A stretch of 8,420 nt of DNA. Source: Desulfobacula sp. (GTDB lineage: Bacteria; Desulfobacterota; Desulfobacteria; Desulfobacterales; Desulfobacteraceae). A program made the position numbers and the translations under genes. Of this stretch, positions 1 to 7,995 are shown piece after piece (the first letter of the stretch is position 1; the number at the start of each line of letters is the position of its first letter). Location of the stretch: the NCBI RefSeq assembly GCF_021107415.1, contig NZ_JAIOSW010000484.1, positions 1 to 8,420 on the forward strand. The letters run 5' to 3'. The notes under the pieces were generated by a model, which was given only the letters and a program-made list of their open reading frames with translations, did no database searches and had not been told where the DNA came from.

Positions 1-719
1 AAATACTTTTCAGTGGAAAATAAAAAAAAAGGAATGAGGTGCAAGAAAATAAAATAATTTTCAACTTTAGTGAAAATATAATTTATTGTGATTGAATACA
101 CCAAAATAACATTTATTGGAGATAGAGATTCACCTAAGAAACATGTTTCAAAAACCATTTTTCCACTGATTTGCACTTCATCTTCCTCTGAAAGAGTTCT
201 GTCAATCTAGTTAATCTGGATTTTTAATTGGTTCATATTCCTTATAAAAAGTGGGCTCCGTCCCGCAACAATACGCAGCTGACCCCATGAATCTCTTATG
301 GATTCTTGAGAGCAGCTGTGTGGTTTTGGGGTATGACAATTTTGTCAGAGAGCACTCCTTAAAGCCCCATTCAGGCCGATCCCTGACAAATTGGCATACA
401 CATATGAAAGCGGCTCCGACCGCAATATTATGGCAAAAAAAGTTCCCACAGGGCGAGTACATAATATCTGTTATCGGTTACATTGCTTAGAGATTCTTGC
501 CCCTGCCATAGAAGGGGTTTAGAAGATCTGCAATGTCGGATAACACATATTATGTAAATCTTTTATTTTGACATGGTAAAAGGCTCCTGCCGACAATATA
601 TCCTCCGGGAAGACCGCCGGAGGTATCAAGCAGCGGGACAAGGACACACGGAGGAGCTGGAATGGCATACAAAGAGTAAGGATTCAAAAGTGGAACTGGC
701 GGAACTTTTTAATGCTTAT
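1..719. other. Region without a supportable gene
   Basis: I see no recognisable gene here. Open frames of about 80 codons occur on both strands over roughly 211-490, but they overlap each other antisense, lack Shine-Dalgarno sequences and match no family I recognise. A 52-codon frame from an ATG at 573 to a TAA at 729-731 reads smoothly (it ends ...VELAELFNAYSLC) but also lacks a ribosome binding site. The first 200 bases are AT-rich and contain an 11-bp inverted repeat, TCAGTGGAAAA at 10-20 and its complement at 159-169. A 7-bp hairpin (CCTCCGG at 602-608, CCGGAGG at 617-623) has no U-tract. The region may hold decayed genes or mobile-element debris, which is inference only. Confidence 0.5.
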
Positions 720-725
720 TCTTTG
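720..725. repeat. Left target-site duplication, TCTTTG
   Basis: This hexamer abuts the left terminal inverted repeat and is repeated exactly at the right end. The similarity of the flanks extends by another TG on the right side (TCTTTGTG at 720-727 and 1211-1218), because the element itself starts with TG. An alternative boundary with an 8-bp duplication is therefore possible, but it would leave an unpaired CA at the right end. Confidence 0.65.
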
Positions 726-750
726 TGCTAAGATGCAAAAAGTGTAACGC
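726..750 (+). repeat. Left terminal inverted repeat
   Basis: 25-bp end of the 485-bp element, differing from the inverted right copy only at element positions 15 and 17 (A against T and G against C). The last 8 bases, TGTAACGC, are the start of the motif that recurs inside the element. Confidence 0.75.
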
Positions 751-947
751 CTTACCCCCAAATCAATGGCGAAATACTGTAACGGTTGAGGATGGTATCC
801 CGCCGCTATACCCCGCCATTTAAAAAGTCATTCAATACCCCGCTTACCCTGCAGCACGCTATTTTATTTTCATGTAACGGTTGCGGTAATGGAATAACTG
901 TGGTAGAAATTTTGGTACTAAAAATGAAAATTATTGAATTTACCGTT

Positions 948-977
948 TGTCCCCAATTGGGGACATCTTTTGTTTTT
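948..977 (+). terminator. Intrinsic terminator inside the element
   Basis: A perfect 18-base palindrome (TGTCCCC, loop AATT, GGGGACA) at 948-965 forms a 7-bp GC-rich stem with a tetraloop. It is followed by the T-rich run TCTTTTGTTTTT, so it has the shape of a Rho-independent terminator on the plus strand. On the minus strand the following bases are not T-rich. No gene in the window obviously needs it, so it is probably a built-in part of the element that limits read-through. Confidence 0.6.
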
Positions 978-1185
978 ATAATTCCTTGTTCTTCCATAAG
1001 CTACCGTTTTTACAATGCAATTAATAAACGGAAATCTTTTCTACAATTGTATATTTTCTTCAAAAAATAAGATTTTTCTTGAACGTTACAGTATTTTGCA
1101 ACTATTCCATCGTAGACAATATTCTTTAATGCACTGATTTTATACATGAAATTATTACTTTTATAAAAATAAGGAACTTCAAAAA

Positions 1186-1210
1186 GCGTTACAGTATTTG
1201 CATCTTAGCA
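1186..1210 (-). repeat. Right terminal inverted repeat
   Basis: Inverted copy of the left end, read from 1210 down to 1186. This copy carries the full core AAATACTGTAACG also seen in the two internal repeats (772-784 and 1084-1096), so the left outer copy is the diverged one. Confidence 0.75.
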
Positions 1211-1216
1211 TCTTTG
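1211..1216. repeat. Right target-site duplication, TCTTTG
   Basis: Exact copy of the hexamer at 720-725, directly outside the right terminal inverted repeat. Both copies are unmutated and the terminal repeats still match at 23 of 25 positions, which suggests a fairly recent insertion. Confidence 0.65.
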
Positions 1217-1383
1217 TGTCATACCAGCTCTGGAGTAGACTCCGCCTCAATATAAAGCCCTACGGCGTTTGAGTTCTTGAAGTAAAAAGAATGCTTCCAT
1301 GATAGATTTATCTTTGGATTGTAGTTAAGAGCTAAAAACCATCACGAAGGTGGGGGATACGGTGGGGGATTGCATTTTCACAA
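1217..1383. other. Short non-coding interval right of the element
   Basis: No full gene is visible between the insertion and the tRNA terminator. On the minus strand, a frame open from about 1342 to a TGA at 1220-1222 gives about 39 residues containing FYFKNSNAVGLYIEAES. This looks protein-like but has no start codon and matches no family I know. It may be the tail of a lost gene. Confidence 0.35.
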
Positions 1384-1418
1384 AATAAAAAAGGGTTCAG
1401 CAATTTGCTAAAACCCTT
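1384..1418 (-). terminator. Intrinsic terminator of tRNA-Glu and the upstream operon
   Basis: Read on the minus strand, AAGGGTT ... AACCCTT (1412-1418 with 1391-1397) forms a 7-bp outer stem. An inner AGCAA/TTGCT stem sits inside it, and a run of mostly T (TTTTTTATTTT) follows. It starts 11 nt past the tRNA 3' end. It probably ends both the tRNA transcript and any read-through from the transglycosylase operon. Confidence 0.85.
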
Positions 1419-1429
1419 GATGCTCTAAG

Positions 1430-1504
1430 TGGTGATCCCACGGGGAATCGAACCCCGGTTTCCGGCGTGAGAGGCCAGCGTCCTAACCGCTAGACGATGG
1501 GACC
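1430..1504 (-). tRNA. tRNA-Glu, anticodon CTC
   Basis: The 75-nt minus-strand gene folds as a standard cloverleaf. The acceptor stem pairs GGTCCCA with TGGGATC, with one G-T pair, and is followed by discriminator A and an encoded CCA. The T arm carries GGTTCGATTCC. The anticodon stem CTGGC/GCCGG closes the loop CTCTCAC, giving anticodon CTC, which reads GAG (glutamate). The gene has its own promoter-like sequence just upstream and a strong terminator just downstream. It lies 57 bp beyond the stop codon of the small membrane-protein gene, in the same orientation. Confidence 0.95.
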
Positions 1505-1518
1505 ATAAAAAGTATCTA

Positions 1519-1547
1519 TACTTATATCAAAGCTGGTATGTTGTCAA
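1519..1547 (-). promoter_or_regulatory. Putative sigma-70 promoter of tRNA-Glu
   Basis: On the minus strand a perfect -35 TTGACA (1542-1547) is followed after 17 bp by TAAGTA (1519-1524), or after 15 bp by the better hexamer TATAAG (1521-1526). Either places transcription start a few bases before the tRNA 5' end at 1504. It overlaps the intergenic space after the small membrane-protein gene. Confidence 0.55.
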
Positions 1548-1561
1548 ATAAAATTGATGCC

Positions 1562-1768
1562 TTATGCGGGCGTCTTTCTCTGCCCTTTTTTGAAGCCGAA
1601 GATAAGATATATCAGCCAGCCGATGAGGGGAATGATGGCAATAAAATGCCAGATGAATTTTATTTTTATTGACCCGAAATCCTTTAGGATAATATCGATT
1701 AAGGCCAGCATGGTCAGGCCGAAAGATATGGCACAAATAAGCAGGATATATAAAATGGTCTGGTCCAT
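1562..1768 (-). CDS. Small PLDc_N-type inner-membrane protein, 68 aa
   Basis: This 68-residue protein has two hydrophobic helices, about residues 4-27 (ILYILLICAISFGLTMLALI) and 37-58 (containing FIWHFIAIIPLIGWLIYLIFG), and a basic tail ending KKGQRKTPA. The pattern of a first helix ending in A-L-I-D-I, then a W before the second helix, then I-P-L-I-G-W-L-I-Y, fits the PLDc_N domain (phospholipase D-nuclease N-terminal). That domain is often a stand-alone membrane protein of unknown role, with no nuclease part. The start is supported by AAAGGA about 14 nt upstream, formed by the last codons of the transglycosylase gene, so the two are probably translationally coupled. A role in the envelope beside the transglycosylase is inference. 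Confidence 0.75.
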   Translation of the reverse strand: MDQTILYILLICAISFGLTMLALIDIILKDFGSIKIKFIWHFIAIIPLIGWLIYLIFGFKKGQRKTPA

Positions 1769-1779
1769 AAATGGATTAT

Positions 1780-2664
1780 TTATCCTTTTAACTTGTCTGA
1801 AATCTTTAAAAGTGTGTCCACATAATAGTTGCTGTGATTGTATCTGAATAAGACCTCATGCTGTTTTTGTCTTGCAATTCCCGGTTTCCAGCCGTGATGT
1901 TTCAGGTAGTTGGCCACGCTGAAAATGGCGTCGGCATGGGTAAAAAGATCAATTTTGCCATCATTGTTTCCATCTTTGGCAAGCCTGAGAGCATTGGAGG
2001 GCATAAATTGGGAAATCCCCATGGCTCCGGCATATGAGCCTTTGATGCCTTCAGGGGCCATCCCCTCTTGTTTTGTATATTTGATGAGTGCTTTGAGTTC
2101 TTCATATCCCCATTTTGATCGTTTCTCAACTTTTTTTATAAAGGTCTTTTTTTTTGGTTTTTTCTTATCAGGGATGGAGTTCCAGATCCTTTCTCTCAAT
2201 GTTTCATCTGTTAAAGCAGCCATGGTGGAAAGGGTGTTAATAACGGTTCGTTTTCCAAGATATGTTCCAAGCCGTGTTTCAACAAGCAAAATAGCCGTGA
2301 TGATTGTTTTATCAACGCCATATATCTTTTGCGCCCGGTCCAGTATATCTTTATACTCGTCTAAATACTTTAATGCATTGTTAATGGATTTTTTTGAAGT
2401 AAACTGATCGTAGTTAAGGCTTGACTCAGTATGAATAAAAAAACGGGAGACACCGGTGGGATTAAAAAATACATTTTCGTTGGAAAACAAAAGCTCTATC
2501 TTTTCTTTTTCAAATCCGTCTTGGATAAGCTGCTGGATTAATTTGTCAAACTCATTGCCTTTCTTTATTTCCTGCCCAGACAAAGGGGAGGACAGGATTA
2601 AAAAGGAGATGAAAATAAAAAAGAGGATCAGTTTTGTGTGTAATGATGGCATCGTCATTTTCAT
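1780..2664 (-). CDS. Periplasmic lytic murein transglycosylase, MltB family
   Basis: The 294-residue protein should cleave the MurNAc-GlcNAc bond of peptidoglycan with formation of 1,6-anhydroMurNAc. Residues about 1-30 form a signal peptide: a basic start, a long hydrophobic core around KLILFFIFISFLILSS, and a likely signal peptidase I cut near PLSG-Q. There is no lipobox cysteine, so it should be soluble rather than a lipoprotein like E. coli MltB. The SLT_2 fold follows. The catalytic glutamate is E129 in ILLVETRLGTYLGK, the substrate-groove motif SYAGAMGISQFMPS is at 210-223, and an Asp-rich loop DGNNDGKID (231-239) matches the calcium-binding EF-hand-like site of MltB/Slt35. YNHSNYYVDTLL follows at 275-286. 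A lysine-rich stretch lies at 167-183. The start is the first of three nearby ATGs, and the SD (AGGGGG) is distant. Length is slightly below the usual range of about 330-360. Confidence 0.9.
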   Translation of the reverse strand: MKMTMPSLHTKLILFFIFISFLILSSPLSGQEIKKGNEFDKLIQQLIQDGFEKEKIELLFSNENVFFNPTGVSRFFIHTESSLNYDQFTSKKSINNALKYLDEYKDILDRAQKIYGVDKTIITAILLVETRLGTYLGKRTVINTLSTMAALTDETLRERIWNSIPDKKKPKKKTFIKKVEKRSKWGYEELKALIKYTKQEGMAPEGIKGSYAGAMGISQFMPSNALRLAKDGNNDGKIDLFTHADAIFSVANYLKHHGWKPGIARQKQHEVLFRYNHSNYYVDTLLKISDKLKG

Positions 2665-2883
2665 ATTTTTTTTGTCTGCCCCCTTTTTGTTTTTTTAACC
2701 ATATGCCGAATATAGTAAAATTGCAAAAATAATCATAGGATTACAATTTTTCTTCTTATAGCCTATTTTTTTTTAGATTGCATTAAAAAAATATGCCAGG
2801 GCAGATTTGAGGGTTTCCCATACGCAAACACCCAGTCAACTGACGGACCGGGTGTTTGTCTGGTTTAAATCTTTTATAAAGAC
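2665..2883. other. Intergenic region between glnA and the transglycosylase gene
   Basis: This 219-bp AT-rich gap must hold the end of the gln transcript and the start of the transglycosylase operon. A strong hairpin sits at 2825-2858. A poor promoter candidate on the minus strand, TTGCAA with TATGGT at 17 bp spacing, lies at about 2700-2730; I would not rely on it. Confidence 0.4.
2825..2858 (-). terminator. Stem-loop downstream of glnA, likely terminator without a U-tract
   Basis: CAAACACCC (2825-2833) pairs perfectly with GGGTGTTTG (2850-2858), a 9-bp stem around a 16-base loop, beginning 26 bp past the glnA stop codon. On the minus strand the stem is followed by CGTATGGG, so the U-tract of a textbook terminator is missing. 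It may act with Rho, protect the 3' end of the gln mRNA, or terminate weakly. Confidence 0.5.
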
Positions 2884-4296
2884 TTATATGTCATAATAGA
2901 GATAGAATTCATGGGGATGGGGACGACTGATAACCTCTTTAACTTCGTTCTCCATCTTATAGTCAATCCAGTATTCAATTACATCTTTGGTAAATACATC
3001 GCCTTTCAGCAGGAAGTCGTGATCTTCTTTCAGAGCATTCAGGGCTTCTTCCAGGGAACCGGGTGCGGATTCCATTTCAGCAAGTTCTTCCGGTGGAAGA
3101 TCATAAATGTTTTTATCCATTGGATCGCCGGGATCAATTTTGTTCTGGATTCCGTCTATCATGGCCATTGCAATGGCGGAAAAAGCCATATAACCATTGC
3201 ATGAGGGATCAGGGGTCCGAAATTCAATCCGTTTGGCTTTGGGGGAACCTGAATACATGGGCAGGCGGATGGCAGCACTTCTGTTCCTGCTTGAATAGGC
3301 AAGGTTAATGGGTGCTTCAAAGCCGGGAACCAGTCTTTTATAGGAGTTGGTAGTGGGATTTGTGATGGCACAAAGGGCTTTGCAATGTTTCATGATTCCG
3401 CCGATGGAAAAAAGAGCCATATCTGACATGCCGGCATATTTGTTACCGGCAAATAATGGGGTTCCATCTTTCCAGAAACTCATATGAGTGTGCATGCCGG
3501 TTCCATTATCACCATACAATGGTTTGGGCATGAATGTTACGGTATGATCATATTTAGCAGCAACATTTTTAAGGACATATTTAAACCATGCAAGGCTGTC
3601 GCCCATGTTTAACAGGGAATCAAATCGAAGATCGATTTCAGATTGACCGGCAGAGGCGACTTCATGATGCTGGCATTCCATGGTAATCCCCAGGTTTTCT
3701 AACGTCAGCATCATCTCAGTTCTCATGTCCTGGTATTTGTCAGAAGGAGGAAGTGGGAAATACCCGTGTTTGGCGCGGATTTTATATCCAAGGTTGGGCA
3801 TTTCGTCACTGCCGGTGTTCCAATGTGCTTCGTGAGAATCAATTTCATAAAAAGATGCATGGGGCTCAGACGCATACCGGATGTTACTGAAAATAAAAAA
3901 TTCAGGTTCAGGACCGACAAAGATAGTATCACCGAGGCCTGTGCTTTTTATGTATTGTTCAACTTTTTTAGCAATACCTCTTGGGTCACGGCTGTAAGCT
4001 TCCAGGGTGATGGGGTCATGAATATTACCGATGACGGCAAGGGTTGGGACCTTGAAAAACGGATCTATTTTAGCCGTTCCGGGTTCAGGGATAACAATCA
4101 TATCAGAGTTATCAATATTCTGCCATGCCCTCATGCTTGATCCGTCAAATCCAAATCCGTCTTCAAATGCAGACTCTGTAAATTCACCAATAGGAACTGA
4201 AAAATGCTGCCATGTACCGATAAAGTCCATGTATCGGAGGTCAACAACTTTTATATCATTCTCTTTTGCCATTGCAATTACGTCTTTGGGTGTCAT
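2884..4296 (-). CDS. glnA: Type I glutamine synthetase, adenylylatable (GSI-beta)
   Basis: This enzyme makes glutamine from glutamate, ammonia and ATP in the cytoplasm and works as a dodecamer. The 470 residues match GSI length. Visible landmarks in order are FGFDGSSMRAW (48-58), GPEPEFF (128-134), HEVASAGQSEIDLR (211-224) with metal-binding glutamates, NGTGMHTHMS (264-273), NPTTNSYKRL (313-322), the flap glutamate E327 in GFEAPI, and the active-site arginines R339 and R344. KNIYDLPPEE (395-404) carries Y398, the adenylylation tyrosine equivalent to E. coli Y397, so activity is probably controlled by a GlnE adenylyltransferase, which is not in this window. The start has a good SD, AAAGGAA, about 5 nt upstream. 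The gene is third in the glnD-glnB-glnA operon, 34 bp after glnB, with no obvious promoter in the gap. Confidence 0.98.
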   Translation of the reverse strand: MTPKDVIAMAKENDIKVVDLRYMDFIGTWQHFSVPIGEFTESAFEDGFGFDGSSMRAWQNIDNSDMIVIPEPGTAKIDPFFKVPTLAVIGNIHDPITLEAYSRDPRGIAKKVEQYIKSTGLGDTIFVGPEPEFFIFSNIRYASEPHASFYEIDSHEAHWNTGSDEMPNLGYKIRAKHGYFPLPPSDKYQDMRTEMMLTLENLGITMECQHHEVASAGQSEIDLRFDSLLNMGDSLAWFKYVLKNVAAKYDHTVTFMPKPLYGDNGTGMHTHMSFWKDGTPLFAGNKYAGMSDMALFSIGGIMKHCKALCAITNPTTNSYKRLVPGFEAPINLAYSSRNRSAAIRLPMYSGSPKAKRIEFRTPDPSCNGYMAFSAIAMAMIDGIQNKIDPGDPMDKNIYDLPPEELAEMESAPGSLEEALNALKEDHDFLLKGDVFTKDVIEYWIDYKMENEVKEVISRPHPHEFYLYYDI

Positions 4297-4330
4297 TATA
4301 ATTCCTTTCTTATTTAAGTGTAGTACTATA

Positions 4331-7289
<2,959 letters not shown>

Positions 7290-7304
7290 AGCTGTCTATA
7301 TATA

Positions 7305-7320
7305 AGCAATGGACGTGCCA
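7305..7320 (-). promoter_or_regulatory. Sigma-54 (RpoN) -24/-12 promoter of glnD-glnB-glnA
   Basis: On the minus strand the 16 bases TGGCACGTCCATTGCT match the RpoN consensus TGGCACG-N4-TTGC(A/T) at every defined position, with C before it as preferred. The GG/GC spacing is exact, with GG at 7319-7318 and GC at 7307-7306. Transcription should start near 7294. Sigma-54 control of glutamine synthetase operons through NtrC-type activators is well established in other proteobacteria. Here the promoter also drives glnD. No clear NtrC box was found upstream. Confidence 0.85.
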
Positions 7321-7358
7321 GAGTAGGTCCGGCCCGGCATTCATTAATCGGTGTTAAA

Positions 7359-7386
7359 AATATAAGTAAAAAAATACCGAATACAA
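7359..7386 (-). promoter_or_regulatory. Weak secondary sigma-70 promoter candidate for the gln operon
   Basis: On the minus strand TTGTAT (7381-7386) and TATATT (7359-7364) are separated by 16 bp. The -10 is good and the -35 is poor. It overlaps an imperfect dyad, CGGTGTT at 7349-7355 and AATACCG at 7373-7379, about 70 bp upstream of the sigma-54 start. The dyad could instead be an activator or repressor site. The surrounding DNA is so AT-rich that chance matches are likely. Confidence 0.2.
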
Positions 7387-7517
7387 ATAGTTTATCACAA
7401 AAATGTTGTAAATAATATAAAATAAATTTCATTTCTGTAATTTAATGAATAAGAATCAAAATTGAGAAAAGTATGAATTGAAAAATTATAAAGGGAAAAT
7501 AATAAGGAAGGGTTTCT

Positions 7518-7547
7518 GCAGCCGAACTTTTATCCAAATGCGGCTGC
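7518..7547 (-). terminator. Stem-loop downstream of tatA
   Basis: GCAGCCG (7518-7524) pairs perfectly with CGGCTGC (7541-7547) around a 16-base loop, 25 bp past the tatA stop codon. On the minus strand it is followed by AGAAACCCTTCCTTATTATTTTCC, which is only moderately T-rich, so it is a weak terminator candidate. It also lies about 225-255 bp upstream of the gln operon start, where a distant dyad site for a sigma-54 activator could sit, but nothing in its sequence favours that. Confidence 0.4.
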
Positions 7548-7572
7548 CATGAATGATATAATAGTTTTTTTT

Positions 7573-7761
7573 TCAGTCTTTTTCAATTTTTTCCGGCTCG
7601 TCTTTTTTATCTTCAACCTTAGCGTCTGTGGCTCCTTTTTTGAAGTTTTTAATTCCTTTACCCAGGCCGGCACCGATTTCAGGAAGTTTACCCGCACCGA
7701 ATATTATAAGGATAATTACAAGAATGATTATCAGTTCCGGCATTCCTAACCCACCAATCAT
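7573..7761 (-). CDS. tatA: Sec-independent (Tat) protein translocase subunit TatA/TatE
   Basis: This 62-residue membrane protein assembles into the pore that exports folded, often cofactor-bearing proteins past the inner membrane. A short N-terminus with MPEL precedes one hydrophobic helix (about 9-22, [14 protein letters not shown]). The hinge [10 protein letters not shown] (21-30) and an amphipathic helix (about 31-44, [14 protein letters not shown]) follow, then a charged tail rich in K, D and E. This is the standard TatA layout, though the tail is short. The SD, GAGGAG, lies about 8 nt before the ATG, and a strong sigma-70 promoter lies upstream. No tatB or tatC is adjacent, so it is a stand-alone copy. 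It is separated from glnD by about 280 bp and is probably its own transcription unit. Confidence 0.95.
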   Translation of the reverse strand: MIGGLGMPELIIILVIILIIFGAGKLPEIGAGLGKGIKNFKKGATDAKVEDKKDEPEKIEKD

Positions 7762-7806
7762 AGCACACTCCTCTTTGCATCATGCTGTTGTTAAATTAAG
7801 TTAAGA

Positions 7807-7835
7807 ATAATATCACTAAGTTATTAAGGTGTCAA
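7807..7835 (-). promoter_or_regulatory. Sigma-70 promoter of tatA
   Basis: On the minus strand TTGACA (7830-7835) is a perfect -35. Exactly 17 bp further is TATTAT (7807-7812), five of six matches to the -10. Transcription should start near 7800, giving a leader of about 39 nt that contains the GAGGAG ribosome binding site. This is the best housekeeping promoter in the window. Confidence 0.8.
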
Positions 7836-7995
7836 TCTTTTAGAATTGTTGCGAAAAGCTTTAGAGTTACATTTTTGTCATATATTTTTATCAGGCCCTT
7901 TTTCAAGAAAAAGCTTGTGGAACGCTATTGCGTGATTATTATTAAGGCTTAATTTTATTTTAAAAACTTAATCTAATTATATATGGAGACGCTGT

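Larger units (their letters stand above)
726..1210. mobile_element. MITE-like non-autonomous insertion element, 485 bp
   Basis: The ends are 25-bp terminal inverted repeats at 726-750 and 1186-1210. Each reads inward as TGCTAAGATGCAAA, two variable bases around an A, then TGTAACGC; 23 of 25 positions agree. Immediately outside both ends is the direct repeat TCTTTG (720-725 and 1211-1216), as expected of a 6-bp target-site duplication. A second, inner inverted pair carries the core AAATACTGTAACG (772-784 and, inverted, 1084-1096). The interior holds one plus-strand frame of 94 codons (786-1070) with no transposase motif and a composition that looks non-coding, so mobilisation would need a transposase in trans. 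The family is not assigned: a 6-bp duplication alone is not diagnostic, and an IS4/IS1634-type parent is only a guess. Confidence 0.75.
7290..7572. other. AT-rich control region between tatA and glnD
   Basis: This 283-bp stretch has no gene. It holds, from right to left, the post-tatA stem-loop (7518-7547), a very AT-rich segment (about 7380-7510), the imperfect CGGTGTT/AATACCG dyad (7349-7379), a GC-rich patch CCGGCCCGG (7329-7337) and the sigma-54 element (7305-7320). Its length would accommodate upstream activator and bending-protein sites typical of RpoN promoters, but I cannot name a specific site. Confidence 0.6.

Noticed and set aside
10..169. 11-bp inverted repeat TCAGTGGAAAA (10-20 and 159-169) as ends of a second small element
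   Set aside because: The repeat is short, in AT-rich DNA, with no target duplication and no further end similarity.
211..490. Two overlapping antisense open frames of about 80 codons each
   Set aside because: Neither has an SD, neither matches a family I recognise, and they occupy the same DNA on opposite strands. Codon-level evidence does not favour either.
786..1070. 94-codon plus-strand frame within the MITE-like element as a possible transposase
   Set aside because: No DDE, HUH or serine/tyrosine recombinase motif is present, it runs through the intrinsic terminator palindrome, and its composition looks random and AT-driven.
1186..1210. CRISPR or tandem repeat interpretation of the recurring TGTAACG motif
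   Set aside because: Copies are mostly inverted, irregularly spaced and concentrated at the ends of one element, with no regular spacer array.
1220..1342. Minus-strand 39-residue frame with FYFKNSNAVGLYIEAES as a gene
   Set aside because: It has no start codon or SD and is bounded by stops. It is protein-like but unidentifiable, so it was mentioned only as a possible relic.
1900..2407. Long open frames antisense to the transglycosylase gene, and similar ones opposite glnA and glnD
   Set aside because: They are shadows of well-supported genes on the minus strand and match no family.
7349..7379. CGGTGTT/AATACCG dyad as an NtrC-type binding site
   Set aside because: It does not resemble the TGCACC-N5-GGTGCA NtrC pattern, has one mismatch and a 17-bp spacer, and lies in low-complexity AT-rich DNA.
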